DNA from: an uncultured Microbacterium sp.
GTDB lineage: Bacteria > Actinomycetota > Actinomycetes > Actinomycetales > Microbacteriaceae
Reading direction: 5' to 3'
Assembly: GCF_945952435.1 (NCBI RefSeq)
Contig: NZ_CAMFHZ010000002.1
Coordinates: forward strand, 124,001 to 188,000
Length of the DNA: 64,000 bases
Part shown: piece by piece, positions 26,537-36,879 of the stretch
How positions within the stretch are numbered: position 1 is the first letter of the stretch
Layout of the letters: every line of letters begins with the position of its first letter
Program-made: the position numbers and the translations under genes
Notes under the pieces: generated by a model
The model's database searches: none
Seen by the model: only the letters and a program-made list of their open reading frames with translations
Told to the model about the DNA's origin: nothing

Positions 26537-27841
26537 ATGAAGAAGCGCGTGCTTTCCCTCATCGCCCTCGGCGCGGCGGCGACGCTGGGCCTAGCCGGCT
26601 GCTCCGGCGGCGCGTCCGACAGCGCGAGCAGCGGTCCGGTCGACGGCAAGGGCAAGACCCTGAACGTCTGGATCATGAAGGGCACCAACCCCGACGCGAC
26701 CGCGTTCTACGACAAGGTCGAGAAAGCCTTCAAGAAGGAGACCGGCGCCACGGTCAAGATCGAAGAGGTGCAGTGGGCGGATGCCCACGACCGTTTCACG
26801 ACCGCGATGGCCGGCGGCACGACCCCTGACGTCGCCGAGGTCGGCACCACCTGGACTCCGGAGTTCGCCGACGCCGGCGCCCTGTTGGAACTGGACAAGT
26901 ACGTCGATGCCGAGAAGGGCCTGAACGACGACCTCGTCCCCGCCCTCAAGACGGCCGGCACCTACGACGGGCACCTGTACGGGATGCCCTGGTACGCGGG
27001 CGTCCGCTCGATCGTGTACCGCACCGACGTGTTCGACAAGCTCGGCCTGAAGGCGCCGACCAACTGGGACGACATCGTCAAGGCCGGAGAGGCCGTCAAG
27101 GCCGCCGACCCCAACATGCTCGCCTTCCCGGTGCCCGGCGCCGCCGAGTTCCAGGTCTACCCCTGGGTCTGGGGCGCGGGCGGCGAGATCGCCACCGAGA
27201 AGAAAGGCACCTGGACGAGCGGGATGGACAGCGCGAAGTCGCAGGCGGGCATCCAGTTCTACACGGACCTGGCGCTCAAGCACGGCTTCTCCTCCGCCGG
27301 TGCGACCACCTGGAAGGAGACCGACCTCAAGGACGCCTTCACCCAGGGCAACGTCGCGATGATGCTGTCCGGTTCCTGGACGCCCAACGCGATCGTGCAG
27401 GCCAACCCCGACCTGAAGGGCAAGATCGGCGCGGCCGTGATCCCGGGCGAGGACGGCGGCATCGCCCCCTCCGTCCTCGGCGGCTCGCACCTGTCGATCT
27501 TCAACACCACGAAGAACCCCGACCTGGCCTGGGCCTTCACGAAGATGATGACCACGGGCGAGCTCGCCCAGGAGTGGGCCAGCCAGACCGGCTACTTCCC
27601 GGGCGTGCAGTCCGCGATGAAGGATGCGCTCGCCTCGAAGGACCCGCTCGTGGCCCCCTTCGCGAAGCAGATGGTCGACGGCGGCGGATCCGTGCCGGTC
27701 AGCCCCAACTTCGGCGCCGTGCAGGCGAAGAAGACCACCAACTCGATGATGCAGTCGATCCTCAGCGGCCAGAAGGACGTCGCGACCGCGACGAAGGACG
27801 CCGCCAAGGAGATGACCGACCTGCTGAACCAGAAGAAGTGA
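26537..27841 (+). CDS. Sugar ABC transporter substrate-binding lipoprotein
   Basis: A 434-residue extracellular binding protein. The signal peptide MKKRVLSLIALGAAATLGLAGC ends in a lipobox with Cys22. The rest is an SBP family 1 fold with WADAHDRFTTAMAGGTTPDVAEVGTTW and YGMPWYAGVRSIVYRTDVF. It captures an oligosaccharide or amino sugar for the two permeases that follow. AGAGGAG just upstream fixes ATG 26537; upstream in-frame codons are untranslated leader. The GH3 gene in the same operon suggests an N-acetylhexosamine-containing ligand. Confidence 0.92.
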   Translation: MKKRVLSLIALGAAATLGLAGCSGGASDSASSGPVDGKGKTLNVWIMKGTNPDATAFYDKVEKAFKKETGATVKIEEVQWADAHDRFTTAMAGGTTPDVAEVGTTWTPEFADAGALLELDKYVDAEKGLNDDLVPALKTAGTYDGHLYGMPWYAGVRSIVYRTDVFDKLGLKAPTNWDDIVKAGEAVKAADPNMLAFPVPGAAEFQVYPWVWGAGGEIATEKKGTWTSGMDSAKSQAGIQFYTDLALKHGFSSAGATTWKETDLKDAFTQGNVAMMLSGSWTPNAIVQANPDLKGKIGAAVIPGEDGGIAPSVLGGSHLSIFNTTKNPDLAWAFTKMMTTGELAQEWASQTGYFPGVQSAMKDALASKDPLVAPFAKQMVDGGGSVPVSPNFGAVQAKKTTNSMMQSILSGQKDVATATKDAAKEMTDLLNQKK

Positions 27842-27845
27842 CCCG

Positions 27846-28823
27846 ATGACGACGGTGCAGGCACCGCTGCCGGCCGCGGAGGGGGAGCGCGTCTCCCCTT
27901 CCGCGGCCGGCGGCCCCACCGGCAGGCGCCGGTTCCGCTGGGCGACCGCGCGCCCCTGGCTGCTGCTCACCCCGGCCCTGCTGATCCTGGCCGGCCTGAT
28001 GCTGTGGCCGCTCGTGCAGGTCGTGATCTTCTCGCTGCAGAACTACGGACTGCGCGAGATCAACACGGGCCGCAGCAACTGGATCGGCTTCGACAACTAC
28101 GTCGAGGCGCTCACCGACCCCACGCTGTGGACCGTGGTTATGCCGAACACCGTCGGCTTCGCGGTCGTGTCGGTGTTCACCACCGTCGTCGTCGGCACCC
28201 TCGTGGCTCTGCTGCTCGCGCGCCTCGGGACGGTGTGGCGCACGATCGTCGCGAGCTGCATCATGCTGGCCTGGGCTATGCCCGCCGTGACCGGCACCTA
28301 CGTCTGGATCTGGATCTTCGACGCCGACCACGGCATCTTCAACAGCGTGCTCCAGGATCTCGGGCTCATCCACGGACAGGTCAACTGGTTCACGAACCGC
28401 TGGGCGTTCTTCGCCATCGTGCTCGTCAACGTCGTCCACCACGGCTTCCCCTTCGTGGCGGTGACGATCCTCGCCGGACTCCTCGGCGTCAACAAGGAGA
28501 TGCTCGAAGCCGCCGCCCTGGACGGCGCCGGCGCCTGGCGGCGGTTCTGGAAGATCGTGTTCCCCACGCTCAAGCCGGTCTTCTCCGTGGTCATCATCCT
28601 GTCCACGATCTGGGACTTCAAGGTCTTCGCCCAGGTGTTCCTGATGCCGGGCGGAGACGGCAGCAACCGCAGCGTGCTCAACCTCGGCGTGTGGTCCTAC
28701 GTCGAGTCCTTCGGGCAGAACCGATTCGGATTCGGATCCGCCCTCGCCGTCCTGCTCACCCTCGTGCTGCTCGCGATCACCGCGGTGTACGTGCGCGCCC
28801 TGATGAAGGAGGACGAACTGTGA
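27846..28823 (+). CDS. Sugar ABC transporter permease (MalF/UgpA type)
   Basis: A 325-residue permease with six helices after a cytoplasmic N-terminal tail of about 35 residues. The cytoplasmic EAA loop is EMLEAAALDGAGAWRRFWKIVFPTLKP, the docking site for the ATPase. It starts 4 bp after the binding-protein gene, and its stop overlaps the second permease (GTGA). No ATPase gene follows, implying a shared MsiK-type ATPase encoded elsewhere. Confidence 0.93.
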   Translation: MTTVQAPLPAAEGERVSPSAAGGPTGRRRFRWATARPWLLLTPALLILAGLMLWPLVQVVIFSLQNYGLREINTGRSNWIGFDNYVEALTDPTLWTVVMPNTVGFAVVSVFTTVVVGTLVALLLARLGTVWRTIVASCIMLAWAMPAVTGTYVWIWIFDADHGIFNSVLQDLGLIHGQVNWFTNRWAFFAIVLVNVVHHGFPFVAVTILAGLLGVNKEMLEAAALDGAGAWRRFWKIVFPTLKPVFSVVIILSTIWDFKVFAQVFLMPGGDGSNRSVLNLGVWSYVESFGQNRFGFGSALAVLLTLVLLAITAVYVRALMKEDEL

Positions 28824-29653
28824 AGTCCCGTCACCCCGTGCTCGCCCGGATCGGCCTGTCGATCGCGGTCGTCGTCGTCCTGGTGTTCACGCTGTTCCCC
28901 GTCTACTGGATGGTGTCCAGCGCGTTCGACAAGCGCGCCTCCAGCGGAGGCCAGTCGCTGCTGCCGAAGGAGTTCACCTGGGACAACTTCGCCTTCGTCC
29001 TCACCGACGGAGGGTTCTTCCTGTTCCTGCGCAACTCGCTGCTCGTCGCCCTCGTGACCGTGCTGATCAGCGGGTTCGTCTGCCTGCTCGCCGCGGTCGC
29101 GGTCGCGCGGTTCCGGTTCAAGTTCCGCACCTCGGTGCTGCTCATGATCCTCGTCGTGCAGATGGTCCCGCTCGAGGCGCTCGTGATCCCGCTCTTCCTG
29201 CAGGTCAAATCGTTCGGGCTGCTCAACAGCATCCTCGGGCTGATGGTCGTCTACACCGCGCTCTCGCTGGCGTTCGGGATCTGGATGCTGCGCGGCTTCG
29301 TGCAGGCCGTGCCCGTCGATCTCGAGGAGGCGGCGTACATCGACGGGGCGAGCTGGTGGCGGATGTTCCGCTCCGTGCTGCTGCCGCTCGTCATGCCTGG
29401 TCTCGTCGCGACGAGCGTGTTCAGCTTCATCACGGCCTGGAACGAGTTCATCTTCGCGATGACGATGCTCGGCGGGGCGAAGGACCAGTACACGGTCTCG
29501 ATCGGTCTGAAGTCGTTCTTCGGCGAGCACTCCAACGACTGGGGGAGCATCATGGCCGCGTCGACGATCATCACGATCCCTGTCATGATCTTCTTCGTGC
29601 TGGTGCAGCGACGTCTTTCCGCCGGTCTCGTCGCCGGGGCGGTCAAGGGATGA
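28820..29653 (+). CDS. Sugar ABC transporter permease (MalG/UgpE type)
   Basis: A 277-residue six-helix permease. The EAA loop reads DLEEAAYIDGASWWRMFRSVLLPLVMP and the helix before it shows the family pattern FGIWMLRGFVQAVP. It pairs with the upstream permease to form the channel. The GTG 28820 start and the stop overlapping the GH3 ATG show tight coupling through the operon. Confidence 0.93.
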   Translation: MKSRHPVLARIGLSIAVVVVLVFTLFPVYWMVSSAFDKRASSGGQSLLPKEFTWDNFAFVLTDGGFFLFLRNSLLVALVTVLISGFVCLLAAVAVARFRFKFRTSVLLMILVVQMVPLEALVIPLFLQVKSFGLLNSILGLMVVYTALSLAFGIWMLRGFVQAVPVDLEEAAYIDGASWWRMFRSVLLPLVMPGLVATSVFSFITAWNEFIFAMTMLGGAKDQYTVSIGLKSFFGEHSNDWGSIMAASTIITIPVMIFFVLVQRRLSAGLVAGAVKG

Positions 29654-31143
29654 GCGTCGACCTGGAGCGCCTGGCGAACGGCGTCCTCTGGCCCGGCTTC
29701 CTCGGGACGGAGCTGCCCGCGTGGCTCGAGCGCGAGCTGCGCGCGGGTCTCGCCGGCGTCGTCTACTTCGCCCAGAACATGGGACCGGACGTCGCCTCCC
29801 TCAGCGCCGCGATCCACGCCGCCAATCCCCTCGCCCTCATCGGCGTCGACGAGGAGGGCGGCAGCGTCACGAGGCTCGAGGCCGCGACGGGGTCGACGGT
29901 GCCGGGCGCCGCGCAACTCGGCGAGCTCGACGACCTCGACGCGACCAGGCGGACCGGGGCCGAGCTGGCCCGACGCGTCCGCGCGGCGGGTGCGGACGTC
30001 GTCATCGGTCCGGTGGCGGATGTCAACACGGATCCGCGCAATCCGGTCATCGGCGTGCGTGCGTTCGGCGCCGACGCGGAACTCGTCGCACGGCACACGG
30101 CGGCCGAGGTCGAGGGGATCCAGGGCGCGGGCGTCGCCGCCTGCGTCAAGCACTTCCCCGGCCACGGCGACACCCACGTCGACTCCCACCACGACCTGCC
30201 CCGCATCGCGCTGGCGCCGGAGGAGATCGAGGACGTGCACCTCGCACCGTTCCGCGCCGCGATCGCCGCCGGTGCGCTGTCGGTGATGACGGCGCACATC
30301 GTCGTCCCTGCCTGGGGCGAGGAGCCCGCGACCCTCAACGCCCGCGTCCTGGGGATGCTGCGGGACGACGGCTTCGACGGCGTGATCGTGACCGATGCGC
30401 TCGACATGGCCGCCATCCGCGAGTCCGTCGGGATCGGCGGGGGCGCGGTCCGCGCGCTCGCCGCCGGAGCCGACCTGCTCTGCATCGGCAACCCGACCAA
30501 TCCGGGGGCCGCGGCCGCCGCGGACCAGGACGAGCGCGACGTCGCCGCCGCCAAGGACGCGATCGTGCGGGCGCTGCGGGAGGGCACCCTCGACGTCGCG
30601 CGCGTGCAGGAGGCCGCCGCACGGGTCGCCCGGCTCGCGGGGATCCTCGCCGCGGAGCGGGAGGTGCCGGAGCCGCAGGGCGAGGCCTTCGACGGTGCGG
30701 CGCTCGTCCGACGCGCGCTGCGGGTGCACGGCGTGCTCGGAGAGCCGGCCCGCGCCCTCGTCGTGCTCGACGCGCGTCGGCGGGCGACGCTCGCGGTCGA
30801 CAGCGCCGCCGGGTATGTCGTGGACGCCCTCGCCGACGGCGGCTGGTCGCGCCGGATCGACACCGCACGCGCGTCGTCCGTCGAGACCACGCAGGCGATC
30901 GCCGAGGCCCGGGACGCGGCGGAGCGGGCGGGTGCGCGTCTGGTCGTCCTCGTCGACAGGATCGACACGGACGAGACGCAGCGCGCTCTGATCGCGGACG
31001 TGGCCGACACGGTGCCGTCCGCGGTCGTCGTGAACACGGGGCTGGGGGCCGGATCGGCTACGCTTCCGGTCATCGACGTGCTCGCGAGCAGCCGGGTCGG
31101 TGCCGAGGTCGTCCGCGAGGTCCTGCTCTCGAGCGGCGTCTGA
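29650..31143 (+). CDS. GH3 beta-N-acetylhexosaminidase (NagZ-like)
   Basis: A 497-residue cytoplasmic glycosidase without a signal peptide. The NagZ signature KHFPGHGDTHVDSHHDLP spans residues 167-184, including the Asp/His general acid loop; the nucleophile is D249 in VIVTDALDM. About 150 further residues form the GH3 C-terminal alpha/beta domain. It should release N-acetylglucosamine from imported muropeptides or chitooligosaccharides; NagZ-type GH3 enzymes may act as phosphorylases. The start overlaps the permease stop (ATGA), placing it in the uptake operon. Confidence 0.9.
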   Translation: MSVDLERLANGVLWPGFLGTELPAWLERELRAGLAGVVYFAQNMGPDVASLSAAIHAANPLALIGVDEEGGSVTRLEAATGSTVPGAAQLGELDDLDATRRTGAELARRVRAAGADVVIGPVADVNTDPRNPVIGVRAFGADAELVARHTAAEVEGIQGAGVAACVKHFPGHGDTHVDSHHDLPRIALAPEEIEDVHLAPFRAAIAAGALSVMTAHIVVPAWGEEPATLNARVLGMLRDDGFDGVIVTDALDMAAIRESVGIGGGAVRALAAGADLLCIGNPTNPGAAAAADQDERDVAAAKDAIVRALREGTLDVARVQEAAARVARLAGILAAEREVPEPQGEAFDGAALVRRALRVHGVLGEPARALVVLDARRRATLAVDSAAGYVVDALADGGWSRRIDTARASSVETTQAIAEARDAAERAGARLVVLVDRIDTDETQRALIADVADTVPSAVVVNTGLGAGSATLPVIDVLASSRVGAEVVREVLLSSGV

Positions 31144-31232
31144 GCGGCCGCCGCGGCACGGTGTCCGCTCGGGTGGGAGCCGGCGACGCGGATCGGGACG
31201 ACTCGATGCGGCCGAGCCCCGGGAGGAGAGCC

Positions 31233-32090
31233 GTGGACGTGGATGTGATCGAGGTGGTGCGTGCGGCGCTGCCCGGTCTCCGGGCCGCGGAGGCGCGGGT
31301 CGCCCGGCGGGTGATCGCGGACCCCACTCTCGTCGTCGACCTCACGATCTCCGACCTCGCCCGGCTCTGCGAGACCTCCCTGGCGACCGTCGCGCGGTTC
31401 GCGCAGGCGGTCGGCTTCTCGGGATACCGCGAGCTGCGGGTGGCGTTCGCCGGATCCGTGGCCCGTGCGCAGGCGGACCGTGCGCGCTTCGGGGTCGACG
31501 ACGCGTCGATCGATCTCGAGGACACGATCGGCAAGGTGGCGGCCAAGATCGCCGCGCGGGAGATCGGGGCGATCGAGCAGACCGTCGATGGGCTCGACTT
31601 CGTGCTGCTCGACCGGGTCGCCCTCGCGATCGCGACCGCGGGGAGGGTGCAGCTCTTCGGTCAGGCCGCGTCCTCGCTCACGGCGCAGGACCTGCGGCTC
31701 AAGCTCGCCCGCATCGGCATCGTCGCGGAGCATTCGGGCGATCCGCACATCGCCCTGCCCGCCGCGGCCGTGCTGCGGGACGGCGACGTGGCGCTCGCGA
31801 TCTCCCACGACGGCACGACGGCGGAGACGATCCGCTGCGCCGAGGTCGCTCGCGGCGCAGGCGCCCTCACCGTCGCGGTGACAAACGCGCCGCGGTCGCC
31901 CCTCAGCCGGGCCGTCGACCTGGTGCTGGAGACCAGGGCCAAGGAGTCCCCGCTGCGGCTCGCGGCCATGCCGTCCCGCATCGCGCAGCTCGCGCTGCTC
32001 GACGTGCTGTTCGTACGGGTCGTGCAGCATCGCGGGGGAGCGGTCGCGGATCCGCTGCGCGCCACCCGCCGCGCCGTCACCGGCGGGTGA
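31233..32090 (+). CDS. MurR/RpiR family transcriptional regulator
   Basis: A 285-residue regulator with an N-terminal RpiR-type HTH (LTISDLARLCETSLATVARFAQAVGFSGYRE) and a C-terminal SIS sugar-phosphate-binding domain (about 120-270; VQLFGQAASSLTAQDL, ALAISHDGTTAETI). Such proteins sense N-acetylmuramic or N-acetylglucosamine phosphates. GGAGGAG at 31222-31228 places the start at GTG 31233 rather than ATG 31206. Last in the operon, it likely binds the repeat at 26462-26476. Confidence 0.9.
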   Translation: MDVDVIEVVRAALPGLRAAEARVARRVIADPTLVVDLTISDLARLCETSLATVARFAQAVGFSGYRELRVAFAGSVARAQADRARFGVDDASIDLEDTIGKVAAKIAAREIGAIEQTVDGLDFVLLDRVALAIATAGRVQLFGQAASSLTAQDLRLKLARIGIVAEHSGDPHIALPAAAVLRDGDVALAISHDGTTAETIRCAEVARGAGALTVAVTNAPRSPLSRAVDLVLETRAKESPLRLAAMPSRIAQLALLDVLFVRVVQHRGGAVADPLRATRRAVTGG

Positions 32091-32105
32091 CGGCCGGCCC
32101 AGGGC

Positions 32106-33026
32106 TCAGTCGACGTGGTCGCGCGTGCTGCCCAGCGCACGGGTCGCCAGGCGGTTGGCCCTGGCGAGGCAGCCGCTGAGGGAGAGTCCGCTGAGGACCC
32201 CGGCGAGGAATCCGGCTGCGAACGCGTCGCCCGCGCCGACCGTCTCGACCACGTCGGACGGCACGGCGGGGGCGTCGGCGCGCTCGGAGCCGTCGAAGGC
32301 GGTCGCCCCGTCGTCCCTCGTCACGACGAGGTGGCGCGGCCCGGGGAACATCTCGCGGAGCCGGTCCGGATCCCCCGTGCCGAACACGACCTCGGCGTCG
32401 TGCGTCGAGCACTGCGCGACGTCCGCCGCGCCCAGATAGCCGCCGAGCAGGGAGCGCGCCTCGCCCTCCCTGCCGCGCCAGAGCTTCGGACGCCAGTTCA
32501 GGTCGAAGCTGATCCGGCGCCCGCCGCGATCGGCGAAGAGAGCGTCCTGCGCGGCCCGGGCGCTCTCGGACAGCGCGGGCGTGATCCCGGTGGTGTGCAC
32601 GAGCGCGGCCTCGGCGAGGACCCGCGCGGCTCCGGGCGTGCGCAGCGTGGCGGGGGAGAGGCGGCTCCCCGCCGATCCGGAGCGGTAGTAGTGCATGGCG
32701 CTGTGCGCGGGGGCTCCCGGCTCGTCGCCCTCCACCAGCTCCTTGATGTAGAGCCCGGTCGGCGCCTCGTCGTCGATCTCGACCGCCGAGGCGTCCACGC
32801 CGTGTCGATCGAGCTGGGCGAGCAGGAATCGGCCGAACGCGTCGTCGCCGACGCAGGAGACGACCGCGGCGCGCATCCCGGCCGAGACGAGTGCGAGCGC
32901 GGTGTTCCACTCGGCCCCGGCCAGCGAGCGCTCGAAGGTGCTGCGGGTCTCCAGAGGACCGGAGGACGTGGGGACGAGGGCGATGAGGCCTTCGCCGACG
33001 CAGGCGATCAACGGGGTTCCTGGCAC
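32106..33026 (-). CDS. PfkB family sugar kinase
   Basis: A 306-residue ribokinase-fold kinase. The N-terminal substrate segment AGAEWNTALALVSAGMRAAVVSCVGDDAFG and the C-terminal signature ETVGAGDAFAAGFL (catalytic Asp in GAGDAF) are both intact, and the lid strands are present. It resembles 2-keto-3-deoxygluconate kinases and fructokinases but the substrate cannot be fixed. It is convergent with the RpiR gene (15-bp gap), which suggests a link to the same sugar. It starts at GTG 33026. Confidence 0.86.
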   Translation of the reverse strand: MPGTPLIACVGEGLIALVPTSSGPLETRSTFERSLAGAEWNTALALVSAGMRAAVVSCVGDDAFGRFLLAQLDRHGVDASAVEIDDEAPTGLYIKELVEGDEPGAPAHSAMHYYRSGSAGSRLSPATLRTPGAARVLAEAALVHTTGITPALSESARAAQDALFADRGGRRISFDLNWRPKLWRGREGEARSLLGGYLGAADVAQCSTHDAEVVFGTGDPDRLREMFPGPRHLVVTRDDGATAFDGSERADAPAVPSDVVETVGAGDAFAAGFLAGVLSGLSLSGCLARANRLATRALGSTRDHVD

Positions 33027-33099
33027 GGTCCAGACGTTACCCGATGGCGGGTGCGCGCGCGGGTATACCCCAAGCCGAGAAGAAATTCAAGATCAGGAC

Positions 33100-33128
33100 T
33101 TGCCATGTCGTGAAATCGGGCCTATAGT
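33100..33128 (+). promoter_or_regulatory. Strong housekeeping promoter of rpoB-rpoC
   Basis: TTGCCA (33100-33105) and TATAGT (33123-33128) with a 17-bp spacer fit a principal-sigma promoter well. Transcription from about 33135 would give a leader of about 160 nt before the rpoB TTG start, long enough for structured regulation. Confidence 0.75.
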
Positions 33129-33295
33129 TGATAGTTGCGCCTCGCTCCATCCTGCCTTCATATGGTGGTCGGCAGAACTCCGCACGTCCCCGCTCCTCGA
33201 CGGAGCGCCTTCGGTGTGCGGCCGGACGACGGGGTGCACTCCACCTGACGACGAGGAATCGAGACGCCCCATCGGGGCTCACGGAGGTTATTCCC

Positions 33296-36200
33296 TTGGC
33301 TGCTGCTCGCACCGCATCCACCCCCACCACCACCACCAAGAACGGACGCGGATTCTCCCGCCTCTCGTTCGCCAAGATCTCCGACACGCTGACGGTCCCG
33401 GACCTTCTGGCCCTGCAGACCGAGTCCTTCGACTGGCTCGTCGGCAACGAGGCCTGGAAGAACCGCGTCGCGGAGGCCGAGAAGGCCGGCCGCAAGGACG
33501 TCGCGACGGCCAGCGGACTCGAGGAGATCTTCGAGGAGATCTCCCCGATCGAGGACCTGAGCGAGACCATGCAGCTCTCGTTCACGAACCCCTACCTCGA
33601 GCCCGAGAAGTACTCCATCGAGGAGTGCAAGGAGCGCGGCAAGACGTACGCGGCCCCGCTCTACGTCGAGGCCGAGTTCATGAACCACCAGACCGGTGAG
33701 ATCAAGACCCAGACGGTCTTCATGGGCGACTTCCCGCTGCAGACCGCCAAGGGCACGTTCATCATCAACGGCACCGAGCGCGTCGTCGTGTCGCAGCTCG
33801 TGCGTTCCCCCGGCGTGTACTTCGACAAGACGCCCGACAAGACGAGCGACAAGGACATCGTGTCCGCGCGCGTCATCCCGTCCCGCGGTGCCTGGCTCGA
33901 GTTCGAGATCGACAAGCGCGACCAGGTCGGCGTGCGCATCGACCGCAAGCGCAAGCAGTCCGTCACCGTGTTCCTGAAGGCGCTCGGTCTGTCCAGCGAG
34001 GACATCCTCGCCGAGTTCGCCGGCTACGAGTCGATCGCCGACACGCTGAGCAAGGACACGATCCTCACCAAGGAGGACGCGCTCCGCGACATCTACCGCA
34101 AGCTCCGTCCGGGCGAGCAGGTCGCCGCCGAGGCCGCCCGCGCGCTCCTGGACAACTTCTACTTCAACGCCAAGCGCTACGACCTGGCCAAGGTCGGTCG
34201 GTACAAGATCAACCAGAAGCTCGGCCTGGACACCCCGCTCGACGAGTCCGTCCTCACGGTCAAGGACATCGTCGAGACGATCAAGTACCTCGTGCGCCTG
34301 CACGCGGGCGTCGAGACCTTCGAGGGCATCCGCGGCGGCAAGCAGACGGAGATCCGTCTGGCCACGGACGACATCGACAACTTCGGCAACCGTCGCATCC
34401 GCGCGGTCGGCGAGCTCATCCAGAACCAGGTCCGCACCGGTCTGTCGCGCATGGAGCGCGTCGTCCGCGAGCGCATGACCACGCAGGACATCGAGGCGAT
34501 CACGCCGCAGACCCTGATCAACGTCCGTCCCGTCGTGGCGGCGATCAAGGAGTTCTTCGGCACGTCGCAGCTGTCGCAGTTCATGGACCAGAACAACCCG
34601 CTCGCGGGTCTGACCCACAAGCGCCGCCTCTCGGCCCTCGGCCCCGGTGGCCTCAGCCGCGACCGCGCCGGCGTCGAGGTGCGCGACGTGCACCCCTCTC
34701 ACTACGGCCGCATGTGCCCGATCGAGACCCCGGAAGGCCCGAACATCGGTCTGATCGGCTCGCTCGCCACGTTCGCGCGGATCAACTCCTTCGGCTTCAT
34801 CGAGACCCCGTACCGCAAGGTCGAGGGCGGCAAGGTCACCGAGCACATCGACTACCTGACCGCGGCCGAGGAGGTCGACTTCAACATCGCCCAGGCGAAC
34901 GCCCCGCTCGATGCGGACGGCCGGTTCACCGAGGCGCACGTCCTGGCCCGTCCGAAGGGCGGCTCCGGCGAGGTCGACATGTTCGCCCCCGAGGAGATCG
35001 GCTACATCGACGTCTCCCCGCGCCAGATGGTGTCGGTCGCGACCTCGCTCGTGCCGTTCCTCGAGCACGACGACGCGCAGCGCGCGCTCATGGGCGCCAA
35101 CATGCAGCGTCAGGCCGTTCCGCTGCTCCGTTCCGAGTCGCCGTTCGTCGGCACCGGTATGGAGGGCTACGCGGCCATCGACGCCGGCGACGTGATCACC
35201 GCGGAGAAGCCCGGTGTGGTCTCCGAGGTCTCCGCGGACCGCGTGGTCGTCATGCTCGACGAGGGCGGCACGCAGGAGTACTACCTGCGCAAGTTCGACC
35301 GCTCCAACCACGGCACCTCCTACAACCAGAAGGTCGTCGTCTCGGCCGGTGAGCGCGTCGAGGTCGGCGAGGTCATCGCCGACGGACCCGCCACGGAGAA
35401 CGGCGAGCTCGCGCTCGGCAAGAACCTCCTCGTCGCCTTCATGACCTGGGAGGGTCACAACTTCGAGGACGCGATCATCCTGAGCCAGGACCTGGTGAAG
35501 GACGACACCCTCTCCTCGATCCACATCGAGGAGTACGAGGTCGACTCGCGCGACACGAAGCTGGGCAAGGAGGAGATCACCCGCGATCTCCCCAACGTCA
35601 GCCCCGAGCTGCTCAAGGATCTGGACGAGCGCGGCATCATCCGCATCGGCGCCGAGGTCCGCCCCGGCGACATCCTCGTCGGCAAGGTCACGCCGAAGGG
35701 CGAGACCGAGCTGTCGGCCGAGGAGCGCCTGCTCCGCGCGATCTTCAACGAGAAGAGCCGCGAGGTCCGCGACACCTCCCTCAAGGTGCCGCACGGCGAG
35801 CAGGGCACGGTCATCGCGGTCAAGGAGTTCAACGCCGAGGACGGCGACGACGAGCTCGGCTCGGGCGTCAACCGCCGCGTCGTGGTCTACATCGCCCAGA
35901 AGCGCAAGATCACCGAGGGCGACAAGCTCGCCGGCCGCCACGGCAACAAGGGCGTCATCGCGAAGATCCTGCCCGTCGAGGACATGCCGTTCCTCGCGGA
36001 CGGCACCCCGGTCGACGTCATCCTGAACCCGCTCGGAATCCCCGGTCGCATGAACTTCGGCCAGGTGCTGGAGACCCACCTCGGGTGGATCGCCTCGCGC
36101 GGCTGGAAGATCGAGGGCAACCCGGAGTGGGCGGCGCACCTGCCCGAGGAGGCCTTCGAGGTCGCCCCCGGCACGAAGGTCGCCACCCCCGTGTTCGACG

Positions 36201-36799
36201 GCGCGACGGAGGAGGAGATCTCCGGTCTCCTCGACTCCACGCTCCCGACGCGCGACGGTGTGCGCCTGATCGACTCGACCGGCAAGACCACCCTGTTCGA
36301 CGGTCGTTCCGGCGAGCCGTTCCCGGGGCAGATCTCCGTGGGCTACATGTACATCCTGAAGCTCCACCACCTGGTGGACGACAAGATCCACGCACGCTCG
36401 ACGGGCCCCTACTCGATGATCACCCAGCAGCCGCTCGGCGGTAAGGCCCAGTTCGGTGGCCAGCGCTTCGGTGAGATGGAGGTGTGGGCGCTCGAGGCCT
36501 ACGGCGCCGCGTACGCGCTGCAGGAGCTCCTCACGATCAAGTCCGACGACATCGTCGGCCGCGTCAAGGTCTACGAGGCCATCGTCAAGGGCGAGAACAT
36601 CCAGGAGCCCGGCATCCCCGAGTCGTTCAAGGTGCTCATGAAGGAGATGCAGTCGCTCTGCCTGAACGTCGAGGTCCTCTCGGCCGACGGCACCGCGGTC
36701 AACCTCCGCGACACCGACGACGAGGCCTTCCGCGCCGCCGAGGAGCTGGGGATCAACATCTCCAGCCGCTTCGAGTCCGCATCCATCGACGAGATCTGA
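33296..36799 (+). CDS. rpoB: DNA-directed RNA polymerase beta subunit
   Basis: A 1,167-residue beta subunit, the usual actinobacterial length. The start is TTG 33296, with GGAGG at 33283-33287 eight bases upstream; the in-frame codons further up are leader. The rifampicin pocket (residues about 420-450, [20 protein letters not shown]) is wild type at the positions equivalent to E. coli D516 (D431), H526 (H441) and S531 (S446), so no target-site rifampicin resistance is predicted. Later conserved blocks ([34 protein letters not shown]) are intact. It is followed by a hairpin and rpoC. Confidence 0.99.
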   Translation: MAAARTASTPTTTTKNGRGFSRLSFAKISDTLTVPDLLALQTESFDWLVGNEAWKNRVAEAEKAGRKDVATASGLEEIFEEISPIEDLSETMQLSFTNPYLEPEKYSIEECKERGKTYAAPLYVEAEFMNHQTGEIKTQTVFMGDFPLQTAKGTFIINGTERVVVSQLVRSPGVYFDKTPDKTSDKDIVSARVIPSRGAWLEFEIDKRDQVGVRIDRKRKQSVTVFLKALGLSSEDILAEFAGYESIADTLSKDTILTKEDALRDIYRKLRPGEQVAAEAARALLDNFYFNAKRYDLAKVGRYKINQKLGLDTPLDESVLTVKDIVETIKYLVRLHAGVETFEGIRGGKQTEIRLATDDIDNFGNRRIRAVGELIQNQVRTGLSRMERVVRERMTTQDIEAITPQTLINVRPVVAAIKEFFGTSQLSQFMDQNNPLAGLTHKRRLSALGPGGLSRDRAGVEVRDVHPSHYGRMCPIETPEGPNIGLIGSLATFARINSFGFIETPYRKVEGGKVTEHIDYLTAAEEVDFNIAQANAPLDADGRFTEAHVLARPKGGSGEVDMFAPEEIGYIDVSPRQMVSVATSLVPFLEHDDAQRALMGANMQRQAVPLLRSESPFVGTGMEGYAAIDAGDVITAEKPGVVSEVSADRVVVMLDEGGTQEYYLRKFDRSNHGTSYNQKVVVSAGERVEVGEVIADGPATENGELALGKNLLVAFMTWEGHNFEDAIILSQDLVKDDTLSSIHIEEYEVDSRDTKLGKEEITRDLPNVSPELLKDLDERGIIRIGAEVRPGDILVGKVTPKGETELSAEERLLRAIFNEKSREVRDTSLKVPHGEQGTVIAVKEFNAEDGDDELGSGVNRRVVVYIAQKRKITEGDKLAGRHGNKGVIAKILPVEDMPFLADGTPVDVILNPLGIPGRMNFGQVLETHLGWIASRGWKIEGNPEWAAHLPEEAFEVAPGTKVATPVFDGATEEEISGLLDSTLPTRDGVRLIDSTGKTTLFDGRSGEPFPGQISVGYMYILKLHHLVDDKIHARSTGPYSMITQQPLGGKAQFGGQRFGEMEVWALEAYGAAYALQELLTIKSDDIVGRVKVYEAIVKGENIQEPGIPESFKVLMKEMQSLCLNVEVLSADGTAVNLRDTDDEAFRAAEELGINISSRFESASIDEI

Positions 36800-36801
36800 G
36801 C

Positions 36802-36850
36802 CCTCGGGGGATCCGGATCCGCTCCGGGTCCCCCGAGGCCCTGACTTTTT
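36802..36850 (+). terminator. Terminator-like hairpin between rpoB and rpoC
   Basis: A 16-bp stem, CCTCGGGGGATCCGGA (36802-36817) with TCCGGGTCCCCCGAGG (36823-36838), with one G-T wobble and a 5-nt loop. It is followed seven bases later by TTTTT (36846-36850). It looks like a partial intrinsic terminator or processing site within the operon. Confidence 0.65.
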
Positions 36851-36879
36851 CTTAAGAGAATTTCGACACAGGAGAACTA

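Noticed and set aside
33297..33420. Upstream rpoB start at an in-frame ATG (33128)
   Set aside because: That codon lies at the -10 element of the promoter and would be before the transcript start; TTG 33296 has a proper ribosome site.
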